Source of the DNA: Gemmatimonas phototrophica
GTDB lineage: Bacteria; Gemmatimonadota; Gemmatimonadetes; Gemmatimonadales; Gemmatimonadaceae
NCBI GenBank assembly: GCA_945870175.1
Contig: CAMBRJ010000002.1
Span: 1 to 40,862 of the forward strand
Length of the DNA stretch: 40,862 nt
Direction: 5' to 3'
The notes beneath the pieces are model-generated. The model did no database searches. It was not told the DNA's origin and worked only from the letters and a program-made list of their open reading frames with translations. Each line of letters begins with the position of its first letter. The first letter of the stretch is position 1. A program made the position numbers and the translations under genes. Shown piece after piece: positions 6,115 through 15,383 of this stretch.

Positions 6115-8142
6115 CTAGGCGCCCAGCAGCTCCGTAACAGTGGCGGTCACGTTGTCGGCCGAAATGCCGTACTTCTCGTATAGCGTAGGCGCCGGCGCAC
6201 TGGCACCGAAGGTCGAGATACCGACGATCGCCCCCGTGTCGCCTACCCACTGGTACCACGACATCGGATGCGCCGCTTCCACCGCCACGCGCGGCACGCC
6301 GGCGGGCAGCACGCTGGCGCGATACGATGCGTCTTGGCGGGAGAACAGTTCGAGGCTGGGGCAGCTCACCACCCGCGCGTTCACGCCGTTGGCAGCCAAC
6401 TTCTCACGGGCAGCCAGCGCAATCTCGACTTCCGAACCGCTGGCCATCAGCACCACATTCGGCACGCCGTTCGTGTCGGCGACCACGTACGCCCCGCGCG
6501 GCACACCGGCCCGTGCCCGCGCCGGCTCGTTGTAATACGACAGCTTCTGACGCGTGAGCACGATGGCCGACGGACCGGTGCGATGGGCGATCGCCACGCG
6601 CCACGCTTCGCTTACTTCATCGGCATCGGCTGGACGCAGCACCAGCAAATTCGGAATACAGCGCAACGCCGTGAGATGCTCGATGGGCTGGTGCGTAGGA
6701 CCGTCTTCGCCCAATCCGATGGAATCGTGCGTAAACACATAGATCGCCTGCACGCCCATGAGGGCGGCCAGGCGAATGGCCGGACGCATGTAGTCGCTGA
6801 ACACCAGGAATGTGCCGCCGTACGGGATGATGCCGCCGTGCAGTCCCATGCCATTCATGATCGCGCCCATCGCATGTTCGCGAATGCCGAAATGGAAATT
6901 GCGACCGGCGGCCGCCGTTGGCGCGTAGTACGTCGCGCCCTTCACGTTCGTGAGGTTCGACCCCGTGAGGTCGGCGCTGCCACCCACCAGCTCCGGCGCG
7001 GCCGATGCAATCGCGTTGATCACCACGCCGCTCGCGGCACGACTCGCCACGTTGCCGCTCTTGGCATCGAACACCGGGAAGGCGCTGTCGAGTGCTGCGG
7101 TCACGGTGCCGGCGTTCCGACGCAGCAACTCGGCGGCCAGCGCGGGATGCGCCGCCTGATACGCGGCCCACTTGGCCTTCCACTCGGTGTGCGACGCGGC
7201 CCGAGTGGCCACGCGCTCCGTCCAATGCGCGCGCGCGGCATCGGGCACGAAGAATGGTTCGGTGCTGGGCCAACCGTACGCGGTCTTCGTGAGCGCAATC
7301 TCGGCCGCACCCAACGGCTCACCGTGCGCCTTGGCCGTGTCCTGCTTGTTGGGGGAGCCGAAACCGATGTGCGTCTTCGTGATGATCATCGTGGGACGCT
7401 GCGTGTCGGCCTTCGCTTCCGCGATCGCCGCGTCGATCGCGGCGAGGTCGTTCACATTGGCCACATGCAACACCTGCCAGCCGTATGCCGCGAAACGCTG
7501 CTCGGCGTTGTCGCTGCACGAGAGATCGGTGCTGCCGTCGATCGTGATGCCGTTGTCGTCGAAGAACCCGATCAGTTTGCCGAGCTTGACGTGACCGGCG
7601 TAGCTGGCCGCTTCGTGCGAGATGCCTTCCATGAGGCAGCCGTCGCCGGCCACGAAGTAGGTGTAGTGATCGACGATGTCATGACCGGCGCGATTGAACG
7701 TCGCGGCGAGATGCGACTCGGCCACGGCGAACCCGACCGCGTTGGCGACACCCTGACCGAGTGGACCGGTGGTCGTTTCCACACCGGGCGTGTGATGCAC
7801 TTCGGGGTGGCCCGGCGTTTTGCTCTGCCATTGACGAAAGCGCTTGATCTCGGCCAGCGGCAGGTCGTAGCCGGCCATGTGCAGCGTGCCGTACAACAGC
7901 ATCGAGGCATGTCCAACCGACAACACGAAGCGGTCGCGATCGGCCCACAGCGGGGCCGACGGGTCGTGACGCAGATGCCGCGTGTAGAGCGCGTAGGCGA
8001 GTGGCGCGAGCGCCATCGGGGTGCCGGGGTGCCCGGACTCGGCGGCCTGCACCGCATCCATGGCGAGGGTGCGGATCGTATCGATCGCGAGACGCTCGGT
8101 CTCGGTGACGGCAGCTGCAGCGGGCAAAGCGGACACGGGCAT
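6115..8142 (-). CDS. tkt: Transketolase
   Basis: The protein has 675 residues, normal for bacterial transketolase. This thiamine-diphosphate enzyme transfers two-carbon ketol units between sugar phosphates in the pentose phosphate pathway (and in the Calvin cycle where present). The ThDP-binding half shows ESGHPGTPM (near residue 36), TGPLGQG (about 125), and GDGCLMEG with the following FFDDNGITIDG that completes the Mg/ThDP motif (about 166-198). The pyrimidine-domain signature is GIREHAMGAIMNG (about 420), followed by the phosphate-binding HDSIGLGEDGPTHQP (about 475) region. The ATG at 8142 has a good CCGGAG site 2-7 bp upstream. A TAGATT -10-like box lies about 50 bp upstream. It probably co-transcribes the 53-residue membrane protein downstream. 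Confidence 0.97.
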   Translation of the reverse strand: MPVSALPAAAAVTETERLAIDTIRTLAMDAVQAAESGHPGTPMALAPLAYALYTRHLRHDPSAPLWADRDRFVLSVGHASMLLYGTLHMAGYDLPLAEIKRFRQWQSKTPGHPEVHHTPGVETTTGPLGQGVANAVGFAVAESHLAATFNRAGHDIVDHYTYFVAGDGCLMEGISHEAASYAGHVKLGKLIGFFDDNGITIDGSTDLSCSDNAEQRFAAYGWQVLHVANVNDLAAIDAAIAEAKADTQRPTMIITKTHIGFGSPNKQDTAKAHGEPLGAAEIALTKTAYGWPSTEPFFVPDAARAHWTERVATRAASHTEWKAKWAAYQAAHPALAAELLRRNAGTVTAALDSAFPVFDAKSGNVASRAASGVVINAIASAAPELVGGSADLTGSNLTNVKGATYYAPTAAAGRNFHFGIREHAMGAIMNGMGLHGGIIPYGGTFLVFSDYMRPAIRLAALMGVQAIYVFTHDSIGLGEDGPTHQPIEHLTALRCIPNLLVLRPADADEVSEAWRVAIAHRTGPSAIVLTRQKLSYYNEPARARAGVPRGAYVVADTNGVPNVVLMASGSEVEIALAAREKLAANGVNARVVSCPSLELFSRQDASYRASVLPAGVPRVAVEAAHPMSWYQWVGDTGAIVGISTFGASAPAPTLYEKYGISADNVTATVTELLGA

Positions 8143-8237
8143 CGCTCCGGAATTTCGGTCAGGTGAAGCGCTCCGGTTGAGTGGGCGCCACAGACCTGAA
8201 ATCTAGCGGATTCCAGGGATCGAACGCGGCCGAATAC

Positions 8238-8780
8238 TCAGCGGAGCAGATACCGCTCTCGCGTGAGATCCAGATGGTGCGCGAAGTGTCCGGCGATCAT
8301 CCAGGCGAGCGCCCGCGGCGAGATCGGATGCCCGCTGGCGACACCGACTTGGCCCCAGGCTTGCTCATCCAGCGACTTCACCAGCGACAGGGTGGCGGCT
8401 CGCACGGTCTGGATTTCGGTCAAAATGTCGTCAAGCGGACGGCCTATGGTGCGGCTCTCCGGCACCCAGGCGTCCTGATCGAAGCCCGGAAGCGGTGTCA
8501 TGTCGCCCCGAGCGACGCGCATCAGCCGATAGGCGAACACCCGCTCCGTGTCGGACACGTGCACCAGAGACTCGCCCAGCGTCCATTTGCCGGGGGCGTA
8601 GGCGAAGTCCACGAGCGCGGGGTCGACGGCGTCGAGCAGCTCGCCGAGGGCCATCGGCTGCGTCACCAGCAGCGACCAGAGGTGGTCGGTGCCCAAGGCG
8701 TCGAGGGCCTTGGCGGTGGCGTCGAGGTAGGTGCTGGCGAACGGCGCGTGTTCAGCGGGCGACGGACGGGTGATCTTCAT
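8238..8780 (-). CDS. DinB-family protein (DinB_2-like four-helix bundle)
   Basis: This 180-residue soluble protein fits the DinB/YfiT-like four-helix fold, which is often a metal-dependent thiol transferase or hydrolase. Candidate metal-binding histidines are in the expected places: His74 in SLVHVSDTERVF, and the C-terminal pair in AGHFAHHLDL (His165, His168, His169). The start is fixed by the ATG at 8780, which overlaps the stop of the AlaX-type gene by 4 bp (ATGA), so translation is coupled. The frame is open further upstream, but that stretch is inside the AlaX gene. The coupling to a tRNA-editing protein does not reveal the substrate. Confidence 0.85.
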   Translation of the reverse strand: MKITRPSPAEHAPFASTYLDATAKALDALGTDHLWSLLVTQPMALGELLDAVDPALVDFAYAPGKWTLGESLVHVSDTERVFAYRLMRVARGDMTPLPGFDQDAWVPESRTIGRPLDDILTEIQTVRAATLSLVKSLDEQAWGQVGVASGHPISPRALAWMIAGHFAHHLDLTRERYLLR

Positions 8781-9967
8781 GCGAGAGGCTCCGGTAGCGG
8801 GGGAAGAAAGCCGAGTTGCTCGAGCACGAGGTGCAGCTGCGACGGATCGGGCACGGTACCCTGCGCGAGACGGGGCGATCCGCCGCCACGGCCGCCCACC
8901 GACTGCAGCGCGGTGCGGAGTCGCTGCCCTGCGTCGATGCCGGCTGCCGTGGCCATCAGTACCCCGCCAGCTTCGGTATTGGTGACCACCACAGCGCAAC
9001 TCCCGAGGGCGACCAGCTGCTGGGCCAGCGGCTCGGCGTCCTTCACCGCCCCCGTTACCGACGTGACGATGCGGCGCACCCCGTCGCTGTCGGGGACAGA
9101 CGCCGTCCACATCGCGGTGGCCTGATAGCGCGCGAGCTCGCCGGCGAGGCGCTTGCGTTCGCGCTCGCCCTCGGTGAGCCGCTGCATCTGCTGTTCCACG
9201 AGACCCGGCAGATCATGCGGCGCGGCCGACAGCGTGCGCGCGGCCTTGGTGAGCAGCTCGGCGTCGAGGCGGGCGCGGGACACGGCGCGATGGCCGCAGA
9301 CGAACTCGATCCGCGTATGGCCCTTGGTCTTCTCGGCGCGGCGTAGCAGCAGGGCGCCGATCTCCCCAGTTCCATCGACATGGGTTCCGCCGCAGGCGCT
9401 GCGGTCCAAGCCGTCGATGGTGACGATGCGGAGCTCGCCGTCGCGGTCGCTCGGCTTGCGGAGCCCGGTGGCTTCGGCGGCGTTCTCGAAAGACACCGTG
9501 ACGCGGCGGTTCTGCACAATGAGCGCATTGGCGCGGCGTTCGATGGCGGCGAGCGTGGTGGGGTCGAAATTTTCGCAGGCCACATCGACCGTGTTGGTGT
9601 CATCACCGAAGTGCACGCTGACGGTGGGCCAGCCAAATTCGTCGGTGAGCATGGCCGAAAGCAGGTGCTGACCGGTGTGTTGCTGCATGTGATCGACGCG
9701 TCGCGTCATGTCGACCTGTCCAACCAGCATCGAGCCTACTGGGACGCCGATCGGGTCGGCGAGACAATGCGCGATGCGCTCGTCCTCGTCGATGACGTCC
9801 ACGACCGCGATCCCGCCCAGCGTGCCCACGTCGTGCGGTTGTCCGCCCGAGGTGGGATAGAACGCCGTGCGATCGAGCACGACACGACGGCCGTCGTCGG
9901 TGATGTCGAGCACGGCGGCGGTGAAGCGGTCGAGGCGCGCGTCGGTGTAGTACAGGCGATCGGTCAT
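8777..9967 (-). CDS. Alanyl-tRNA editing protein, AlaX-L type with DHHA1-like C-terminus
   Basis: This 396-residue free-standing editing protein hydrolyses mischarged Ser- or Gly-tRNA(Ala) in the cytosol. It resembles the C-terminal half of alanyl-tRNA synthetase without its aminoacylation core. The N-terminal beta domain has YPTSGGQPHD (about residues 37-46). The zinc-binding editing site is QHTGQHLLSA (His97, His101) together with ACGGTHVDG (Cys192, His196), the standard HxxxH...CxxxH set. After an acidic/basic helical linker (residues 215-275), the C-terminal 120 residues look like a DHHA1 domain ending in a Gly-rich GGRGGGSPRLAQG stretch. The ATG at 9967 gives the normal N-terminus; the open frame beyond it lies in the divergent S41-like gene. 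Its stop overlaps the DinB gene's start. Confidence 0.92.
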   Translation of the reverse strand: MTDRLYYTDARLDRFTAAVLDITDDGRRVVLDRTAFYPTSGGQPHDVGTLGGIAVVDVIDEDERIAHCLADPIGVPVGSMLVGQVDMTRRVDHMQQHTGQHLLSAMLTDEFGWPTVSVHFGDDTNTVDVACENFDPTTLAAIERRANALIVQNRRVTVSFENAAEATGLRKPSDRDGELRIVTIDGLDRSACGGTHVDGTGEIGALLLRRAEKTKGHTRIEFVCGHRAVSRARLDAELLTKAARTLSAAPHDLPGLVEQQMQRLTEGERERKRLAGELARYQATAMWTASVPDSDGVRRIVTSVTGAVKDAEPLAQQLVALGSCAVVVTNTEAGGVLMATAAGIDAGQRLRTALQSVGGRGGGSPRLAQGTVPDPSQLHLVLEQLGFLPPLPEPLA

Positions 9968-10021
9968 GCGGGGACGGGTCGGGATGGGGAAGCGTCGTGC
10001 AACGGGAAAGGACGCCGATGG

Positions 10022-10027
10022 TATCTT
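10022..10027 (+). promoter_or_regulatory. Putative -10 box (TATCTT) for the S41-like lipoprotein gene
   Basis: TATCTT is separated by seven bases from the ATG at 10035, with no Shine-Dalgarno between them. It lies in the 67-bp gap between divergent genes. The spacing suggests a leaderless or almost leaderless mRNA. The -35 region is weak (TGCAAC, 18 bp upstream). Confidence 0.4.
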
Positions 10028-10034
10028 GCGTAAT

Positions 10035-12521
10035 ATGCTGATTCCGCCCACTCCCCGGATGCTCGGCCGTATCGCCGCGCGCGCGACGCTGGCGATGCTC
10101 GCCGTCTCGAGCGCCGGCTGCAGCAGCCGCTTTTTCACGGTGAGGCCGGATTCCCGTGTGGAGACGTCGGCTCCCGCCGTGGTGGCGCCGGCGCCGCCAG
10201 CGCCGGCGGCGCCGGCCGTCGTGGACACGATCCTCCCGGAGCCAGACCCGGCGCCATCCGACTCGGCGGGTGTGGCCCGCCTGCACGCGCTGATGCAGGT
10301 GTGGCATCTGGTGTCGCTGTACCACCCGGCGGTGATCGAGCGCGGCGCGCCGTGGGATTCGGCATTCATCCGCGCGGCCACGGTGGTGCGGTCGGCCACT
10401 GATCCGCAGCAGTTGGCGGTGGCCTATCGACGCCTGCTGTCGGTGGTGCAGGACCCACTCACGCGGGTGGAGCTGGCCGACGCGATGAGCGCCACGGGTG
10501 CCACGAATGACTTTGTGTTCGGCAGCGAACGCACGCGCGATAGTGTGCTCATCGTGCGCGTGCCGCTGGGATCGGCCCAACGCGCGCTGTTCACCGACAG
10601 CGCGGCGGCGATGGTGCGCCGACTGCTCGCGACGGCGCCGGCCCACGTGATACTCGATGTGCGTGGGTCTGGTGCGACGACGAGTGCCGCGACCGGTGCG
10701 GTGTTGGATTCCCTCGATGCCGACGTCGAGCTGTTCGTCGCCAACGCGGGATTGGTGACGTCGTTGAACAGCGCGCTTACAACGATGAGCATGGAGCGCA
10801 CGCGCCGGGTTGGTGGCGCGCACGTAATGAACGGAGCGTGGCAGCCGGACGATGCCTGGACGGTACGCACGGGACGTCCGGTGTTTGCGGGTTCAGCGAC
10901 ACCGCGGCGCGTGATGGTGCTGGCGAACCGCGCCACGGTGCTGCCGCGCGCGCTGTTGTCGTTGATCGCGAGTGGTCGGGCCACGCTCCTCGCCGAAGAG
11001 GGTGTGGACGACACGCCGCTGGTGTCGAGTGTAGTGTTGCCGATCGCCGATCGTGTGTCGGTGCGACTCCGCACGGGAGAACTTGTGCACGCCGACGGCA
11101 GCACCGGGTTGCTTGCCGACACGGTGCTTCCTCGAGCCTCCCAGCCGTCAGACAGCGCGCCGGTGTTGCGCACGGCGCTCACGCTGCTGCGCACCAGCCG
11201 CATCGTGCGCGCCTCGCGCGTGCCCACACGGCGACTGCCGGCGGTGTTGCCAGGCTACTACGACAGCGATCCTTATCCGTTCATGGGCGCGCGTTTGCTG
11301 GCGGCGGCCCGGTTGTGGAGTGCGATTCGTGTGCGGCATGTGCATCGCGACCTGTACGACGAGGACATGGACGCCCTGCTCGAGCGCACGATCCCCGCGC
11401 TCGAAGCGGCGCGGGTCGCGACGGAGTACGCGGCGGCGTTGATGCCGATGGTATCGGCGCTCGATGACACGCCGTCGACCTTGCAGGGACCGTCGGCCGA
11501 TTCCGTTCGCGGCACGGCGTCGGTGCCGTTTCGTGTGCGCTGGATCGAAGACCGTGCCATCATCACCGATGTGATGCGCGACTCCGTGACGAAGGCGCTC
11601 GGCATCGAGACGGGCATGGAGGTCACAGCGGCCGACGGCTTCCCGACGCCGGCGTGGATCATCGATCACCGCACCGCGGTGTCGGCGCCGAACAGTTGGT
11701 CACGTCTGCGCGCCTTGATGCCGCAGCTGGCACTGGGGCCGAGTGGCGGCACGCTGTTCCGGGTGCGCGACATGGCCAATCGCGAGCGACAGGTGAACAT
11801 TCCGCGCCGTGTGGACGACATGGCGCTCCTCGCGCGCTCCGAACGGCCCCTCGTGAGTGCGGTGCGCACGCTGCCCGGCGACATCGTATATCTCGATGTG
11901 GAACGTCTGTCGGTCGACTCGCTGGCGGCGACGATGGTGCGTGCGCGGAGCGCCCGCGGTTGGATCCTGGATTTGCGCGGCACGCTGGGTACCGGTCATG
12001 CCGCGGCGATTCTGGCGGCGGTGCGCCGCATACCGGAGGCAGTCACGGCGCGTGAGGTGCGGCGCTACGACAGCGAACCGTGTGCCACGCCGACGTTGCG
12101 CGAAGCACGCGCGTTGTGCGCCGTCACGCGCGAGACGCGCTCGCGGGTGAGTCGCGGTGATACGGCCGGCCACTATGCCGGACGCCTCGTGGCGCTGATC
12201 GACGAGCGCACCGATGGCGAAATGGAGCGACTGGCGCTCGCGCTCGATGCGGTGGCGCCGGTGACGTTCATTGGCTCCTCGAGTGCCGGAGCGCCTGGTG
12301 AGGTGATGCAGGTGGCGTTGCCGGGACTGTTGCAGGTCGCGTTGCCCATCGTAGAGCTGCGTCGCGCGGACGATGCGCAGTTGCAGCGCGTGGGCATGAC
12401 GCCCGGCGTGGAGGCTCGCCTCACGGTACGCGGCGTGCGCAGCGGTTTTGATGACGTGATCGAGCGCGCGCAGCAGTGGCTGGTGCAGCAGCTCGATCCG
12501 CCAGCACGTCGTCGCCGATAG
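10035..12521 (+). CDS. Lipoprotein with two S41 (C-terminal processing peptidase)-like domains, catalytic Ser apparently lost
   Basis: This 828-residue protein has a short signal peptide with a Cys at 29 (SSAGC), so it is probably a lipoprotein. An Ala/Pro-rich linker (about 45-75) follows. Two S41-like cores follow. The first has HVILDVRGSG near residue 205 and VMVLANRATVLPRAL near 293. The second is preceded by a PDZ-like stretch (GIETGMEVTAADG, about 523) and has WILDLRGTLGTG near 643 and LIDERTDGEMERLALAL near 721. In active S41 enzymes the nucleophile lies in a T-A-S-A-x-E-like motif after that last strand. Here the corresponding position is Gly (second copy) or Leu (first copy). It is therefore likely a non-proteolytic scaffold or binding protein. 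The S41 assignment rests on pattern recognition, and hrpB follows after 9 bp. Confidence 0.65.
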   Translation: MLIPPTPRMLGRIAARATLAMLAVSSAGCSSRFFTVRPDSRVETSAPAVVAPAPPAPAAPAVVDTILPEPDPAPSDSAGVARLHALMQVWHLVSLYHPAVIERGAPWDSAFIRAATVVRSATDPQQLAVAYRRLLSVVQDPLTRVELADAMSATGATNDFVFGSERTRDSVLIVRVPLGSAQRALFTDSAAAMVRRLLATAPAHVILDVRGSGATTSAATGAVLDSLDADVELFVANAGLVTSLNSALTTMSMERTRRVGGAHVMNGAWQPDDAWTVRTGRPVFAGSATPRRVMVLANRATVLPRALLSLIASGRATLLAEEGVDDTPLVSSVVLPIADRVSVRLRTGELVHADGSTGLLADTVLPRASQPSDSAPVLRTALTLLRTSRIVRASRVPTRRLPAVLPGYYDSDPYPFMGARLLAAARLWSAIRVRHVHRDLYDEDMDALLERTIPALEAARVATEYAAALMPMVSALDDTPSTLQGPSADSVRGTASVPFRVRWIEDRAIITDVMRDSVTKALGIETGMEVTAADGFPTPAWIIDHRTAVSAPNSWSRLRALMPQLALGPSGGTLFRVRDMANRERQVNIPRRVDDMALLARSERPLVSAVRTLPGDIVYLDVERLSVDSLAATMVRARSARGWILDLRGTLGTGHAAAILAAVRRIPEAVTAREVRRYDSEPCATPTLREARALCAVTRETRSRVSRGDTAGHYAGRLVALIDERTDGEMERLALALDAVAPVTFIGSSSAGAPGEVMQVALPGLLQVALPIVELRRADDAQLQRVGMTPGVEARLTVRGVRSGFDDVIERAQQWLVQQLDPPARRRR

Positions 12522-12530
12522 TCGGTCGCT

Positions 12531-15092
12531 GTGCGAGACACCACGACTCTTCCGATCGACGAGATCATTCCGTCGCTGCGCGCGGCGCTGACGGCGCGCA
12601 CGGTCGCGGTGCTGGAGGCGCCACCCGGTGCGGGAAAGACCACACGCGTGCCGCTCGCGCTCGTGAACGAGCCGTGGCTGGCGGGCGCGAAGGTGGTGAT
12701 GCTCGAGCCGCGACGACTCGCCGCGCGCGCGGCGGCGTCGTACATGGCGTCGACGATCGGCGAGGACGTGGGGCAGACGGTGGGGTACCGCGTGCGCGGC
12801 GAGTCGCGCATCTCGAAGCAGACGCGTATCGAGGTAGTGACCGAAGGCGTGCTGGCGCGCATGCTGAGCAGCGATGCGGCGCTCGAGGATATCGGGCTCG
12901 TGATCTTCGACGAATTTCACGAACGGTCGCTGCACGCCGACCTCGGGTTGGCACTGGTGCTCGAAACACAGCGCCATCTGCGTGAGAAGCTGCGCGTGCT
13001 GGTGATGTCGGCCACGCTCGACGGCGTCGCGGTGTCGGCGTTGCTGGCCGATGCGCGTGGTCCGGCGCCGGTGCTGCGCAGCGAGGGGCGCATGTTTCCC
13101 ATCGAGACGCACTATCGCGCGCCGCGTCGTGATGAGCGGGTGGAGGCGACGACGGCGCGGGTGATTCGTGAGGCACTCGACGCCACCGAAGGCGATGTGC
13201 TGGTGTTCCTGCCCGGCGCTGGTGAACAGCGCCGAGTGGCGGAACGTCTCACGGGCGACACGATGACTGGCGTACGCGTGCACACGCTGCATGGCAGCAT
13301 GCCGTTGGCCGAGCAGGATGCGGCGCTGGCACCGGCGCGGGTGGGTACGCGGAAGGTGGTGCTCAGTACGAGTGTCGCCGAGACCAGCCTGACGGTGGCG
13401 GGCGTGCGTGTGGTGATCGACTGCGGCTTGTCACGCGTGCCGCGCTACGATGCCTCGGCGGGGCTGACGCGATTGCACACGGTGCGGGTGAGTCGGGCGT
13501 CGGCCGATCAGCGTCGTGGTCGTGCGGGGCGTACGGCGCCCGGCGTGAGCTACCGGCTGTGGGATCAACACGAGGACCATACGCTGCTGCCGAGCACGCG
13601 TCCGGAAATTGTGGACGCGGATTTGTCGTCGTTGGCGTTGGAACTGGCCGACGCCGGCATCAGCGATCCCACCACACTGCGGTGGCTGGATGTGCCGCGG
13701 GCCGGTGCGTTTGCGCAGGCGCGGGCGCTGTTGGCGCAGCTCGGTGCGCTCGACGACGCGGGGCGTATCACGCCCCATGGCCGTCGCATGGCGGCGCTGC
13801 CGTTACAGCCACGGTTGGCGCACCTGGCGATCACCGCGGCGGCGCGTGGTGCCTTGCCGCTCGGTGCCGCGATCGCGGCGTTGCTGGAGGAGCGCGACAT
13901 CGTGCGCTACGACGGGTTGCCGCCGCAGTCGGACATGCGATTGCGTACGGAGCTGCTGCGACGCGATGGAGCGTCGGGCGCGGTGGGGGTGGCGGTGGAT
14001 CGCGATGGCGTGCGGCGCGTGCGACAGACGGCCGACGATCTCGCACGCCGCGCGGCGGGCGGGGGATCGGGTTCGTCGTCGCGCGCCTCATCGCCGGAAT
14101 TGTGGGATGATGCCGACACGGGCTCGTTGCTCGCGCTGGCGTATCCCGATCGCGTGGCGCAGCGACGCAGTGGTGCTGAGCCGCGGTACCTGCTGCGCAA
14201 CGGCAGCGGGGCGGTGTTGGCGAAACACGATGCGCTGCACGACGCGCCCTATCTGGCCATCGCGGATCTTGAGGGCACGTCGCCCGAAGCCCGCATCGTG
14301 CGCGCGGCGCCGATCACGCTGGAGGAACTGCGCGAGGATTTCGGCGCGCAGTTCGTGCGGGTGCAACTGGTGGAGTGGAATGAGCGCACCAAGGCCGTAC
14401 GTGCGCGCAAGCGTACGATGCTGGGTGCGCTCGTGATTGAAGAAGTGATGTGGTCCGACGCCGATCCCGAGGTCGTGTTGCAGACCGTGCTGGAGGCGAT
14501 TCGTGCCCAGCTCGCTCGCGGTGGGATCGAGGCGTTGCCGTTTTCACAGGCGGCGTTGCGATTGCGTGAACGGATGGCGTTCGTGCATGCGCACGATGAG
14601 AGTTGGCCGGATGTATCGGTGGCCGCCCTGTCGGCGTCGCTGGCGGAGTGGGCGGGCCCGTATCTCGACGGCGTGCGCACGTGGGCGCAGCTGGCGTCGG
14701 TGGATTGGCACGACGCGCTGCAGTCGCTGATGCCGTGGTCGCAGCGGTCGGCGCTGGAGCGATTGGCACCGACGCATCTGGAGGTGCCGAGTGGGTCGCG
14801 GATTGCGCTGGACTACAGTGAGGCGACGGCGCCGGTGCTGGCGGTGAAGCTGCAGGAAGTGTTCGGGTGGAGCACGACGCCGATGGTGATGGATGGGCGT
14901 GTGTCGCTCACGCTGCAGCTGCTGTCACCGGCGCAGCGGCCGGTGCAGGTGACGCGCGACCTCGCGGGATTCTGGCGCAGCTCGTACTTCGAGGTGCGCA
15001 AGGAGCTACGCGGGCGGTATCCGCGGCACCCGTGGCCGGAGGATCCGCTGACGGCGGAGGCGACGAGGCGGGCGAAGCCGCGCGGGACGTAA
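12531..15092 (+). CDS. hrpB: ATP-dependent RNA helicase HrpB (DEAH/RHA type)
   Basis: This 853-residue superfamily 2 helicase has the full HrpB layout. Motif I is APPGAGKTT (residues 30-38), motif II is DEFH (127-130), motif III is SAT (161-163), the motif V region is STSVAETSLTVAGV, and motif VI is QRRGRAGR (about 325). These are followed by the HA2-like domain and the long HrpB-specific C-terminal region ending in the RKELRGRYPRHPWPEDP signature. HrpB unwinds RNA in an ATP-dependent way; its cellular role in bacteria is not settled. The GTG at 12531 is taken because it sits right before the conserved N-terminus, 9 bp after the S41-like gene's stop. A Gly/Ser-rich insert (GGGSGSSSRASS, about residues 509-520) interrupts the region after HA2 and looks like a disordered linker. 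Confidence 0.95.
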   Translation: MRDTTTLPIDEIIPSLRAALTARTVAVLEAPPGAGKTTRVPLALVNEPWLAGAKVVMLEPRRLAARAAASYMASTIGEDVGQTVGYRVRGESRISKQTRIEVVTEGVLARMLSSDAALEDIGLVIFDEFHERSLHADLGLALVLETQRHLREKLRVLVMSATLDGVAVSALLADARGPAPVLRSEGRMFPIETHYRAPRRDERVEATTARVIREALDATEGDVLVFLPGAGEQRRVAERLTGDTMTGVRVHTLHGSMPLAEQDAALAPARVGTRKVVLSTSVAETSLTVAGVRVVIDCGLSRVPRYDASAGLTRLHTVRVSRASADQRRGRAGRTAPGVSYRLWDQHEDHTLLPSTRPEIVDADLSSLALELADAGISDPTTLRWLDVPRAGAFAQARALLAQLGALDDAGRITPHGRRMAALPLQPRLAHLAITAAARGALPLGAAIAALLEERDIVRYDGLPPQSDMRLRTELLRRDGASGAVGVAVDRDGVRRVRQTADDLARRAAGGGSGSSSRASSPELWDDADTGSLLALAYPDRVAQRRSGAEPRYLLRNGSGAVLAKHDALHDAPYLAIADLEGTSPEARIVRAAPITLEELREDFGAQFVRVQLVEWNERTKAVRARKRTMLGALVIEEVMWSDADPEVVLQTVLEAIRAQLARGGIEALPFSQAALRLRERMAFVHAHDESWPDVSVAALSASLAEWAGPYLDGVRTWAQLASVDWHDALQSLMPWSQRSALERLAPTHLEVPSGSRIALDYSEATAPVLAVKLQEVFGWSTTPMVMDGRVSLTLQLLSPAQRPVQVTRDLAGFWRSSYFEVRKELRGRYPRHPWPEDPLTAEATRRAKPRGT

Positions 15093-15099
15093 ACAACAG

Positions 15100-15199
15100 A
15101 AAACAGCTTGACCGCGGATTGGCACGAATGTTCGCGGATGAACAACAACAGCACATGATCCGTGTCGTTGTCCGTGTCGATTCGCGGTCATGCTGTTTT
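15100..15199. repeat. Intergenic palindromic element C, upstream of the GxxExxY gene
   Basis: The arms 15100-15119 (beginning AAAACAGCTTGACCGCGG) and 15179-15199 are inverted copies with about 18 of 21 positions matching. The interior has iterated short motifs: two CGCGGAT copies, AACAACAACAGC, and two GTCCGTGTC-like copies (15160s to 15178). It starts 8 bp after the hrpB stop and ends about 185 bp before the GxxExxY gene. The remaining 15200-15370 holds no gene; it is locally less G+C-rich (GCAATAGTAAATC near 15250). It may hold the promoter of the GxxExxY gene. Confidence 0.7.
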
Positions 15200-15373
15200 G
15201 GTTCGCCTGAACAGACAGCGCTACCACGCGCCGGCATGCGTATTCGCCAATGAAACGCAATAGTAAATCGAGTCAGTGCGGACGTAGGGAGTCGTGCGTT
15301 GGAAAGATGGTGGCGGCGCGTTTGTGGTGAGTACGCTCGGTGGCAGTCGCGCCAAGGTGTGCGTATCTCAACC

Positions 15374-15378
15374 AGGAG
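15374..15378 (+). promoter_or_regulatory. Ribosome-binding site AGGAG fixing the GxxExxY start
   Basis: AGGAG lies five bases before the ATG at 15384. The open frame extends 30 codons further upstream, but this is one of the few clear Shine-Dalgarno sites in the window and decides the start. A GTATCT -10-like box lies just before it at 15362-15367. Confidence 0.7.
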
Positions 15379-15383
15379 CAATC

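Noticed and set aside
6268..8166. 632-codon plus-strand frame opposite transketolase
   Set aside because: It is antisense to a well-conserved gene, with no recognisable domains.
15105..15381. Minus-strand frames across element C with MCCCC-like peptides
   Set aside because: These are repeat-derived and antisense, without coding signals.
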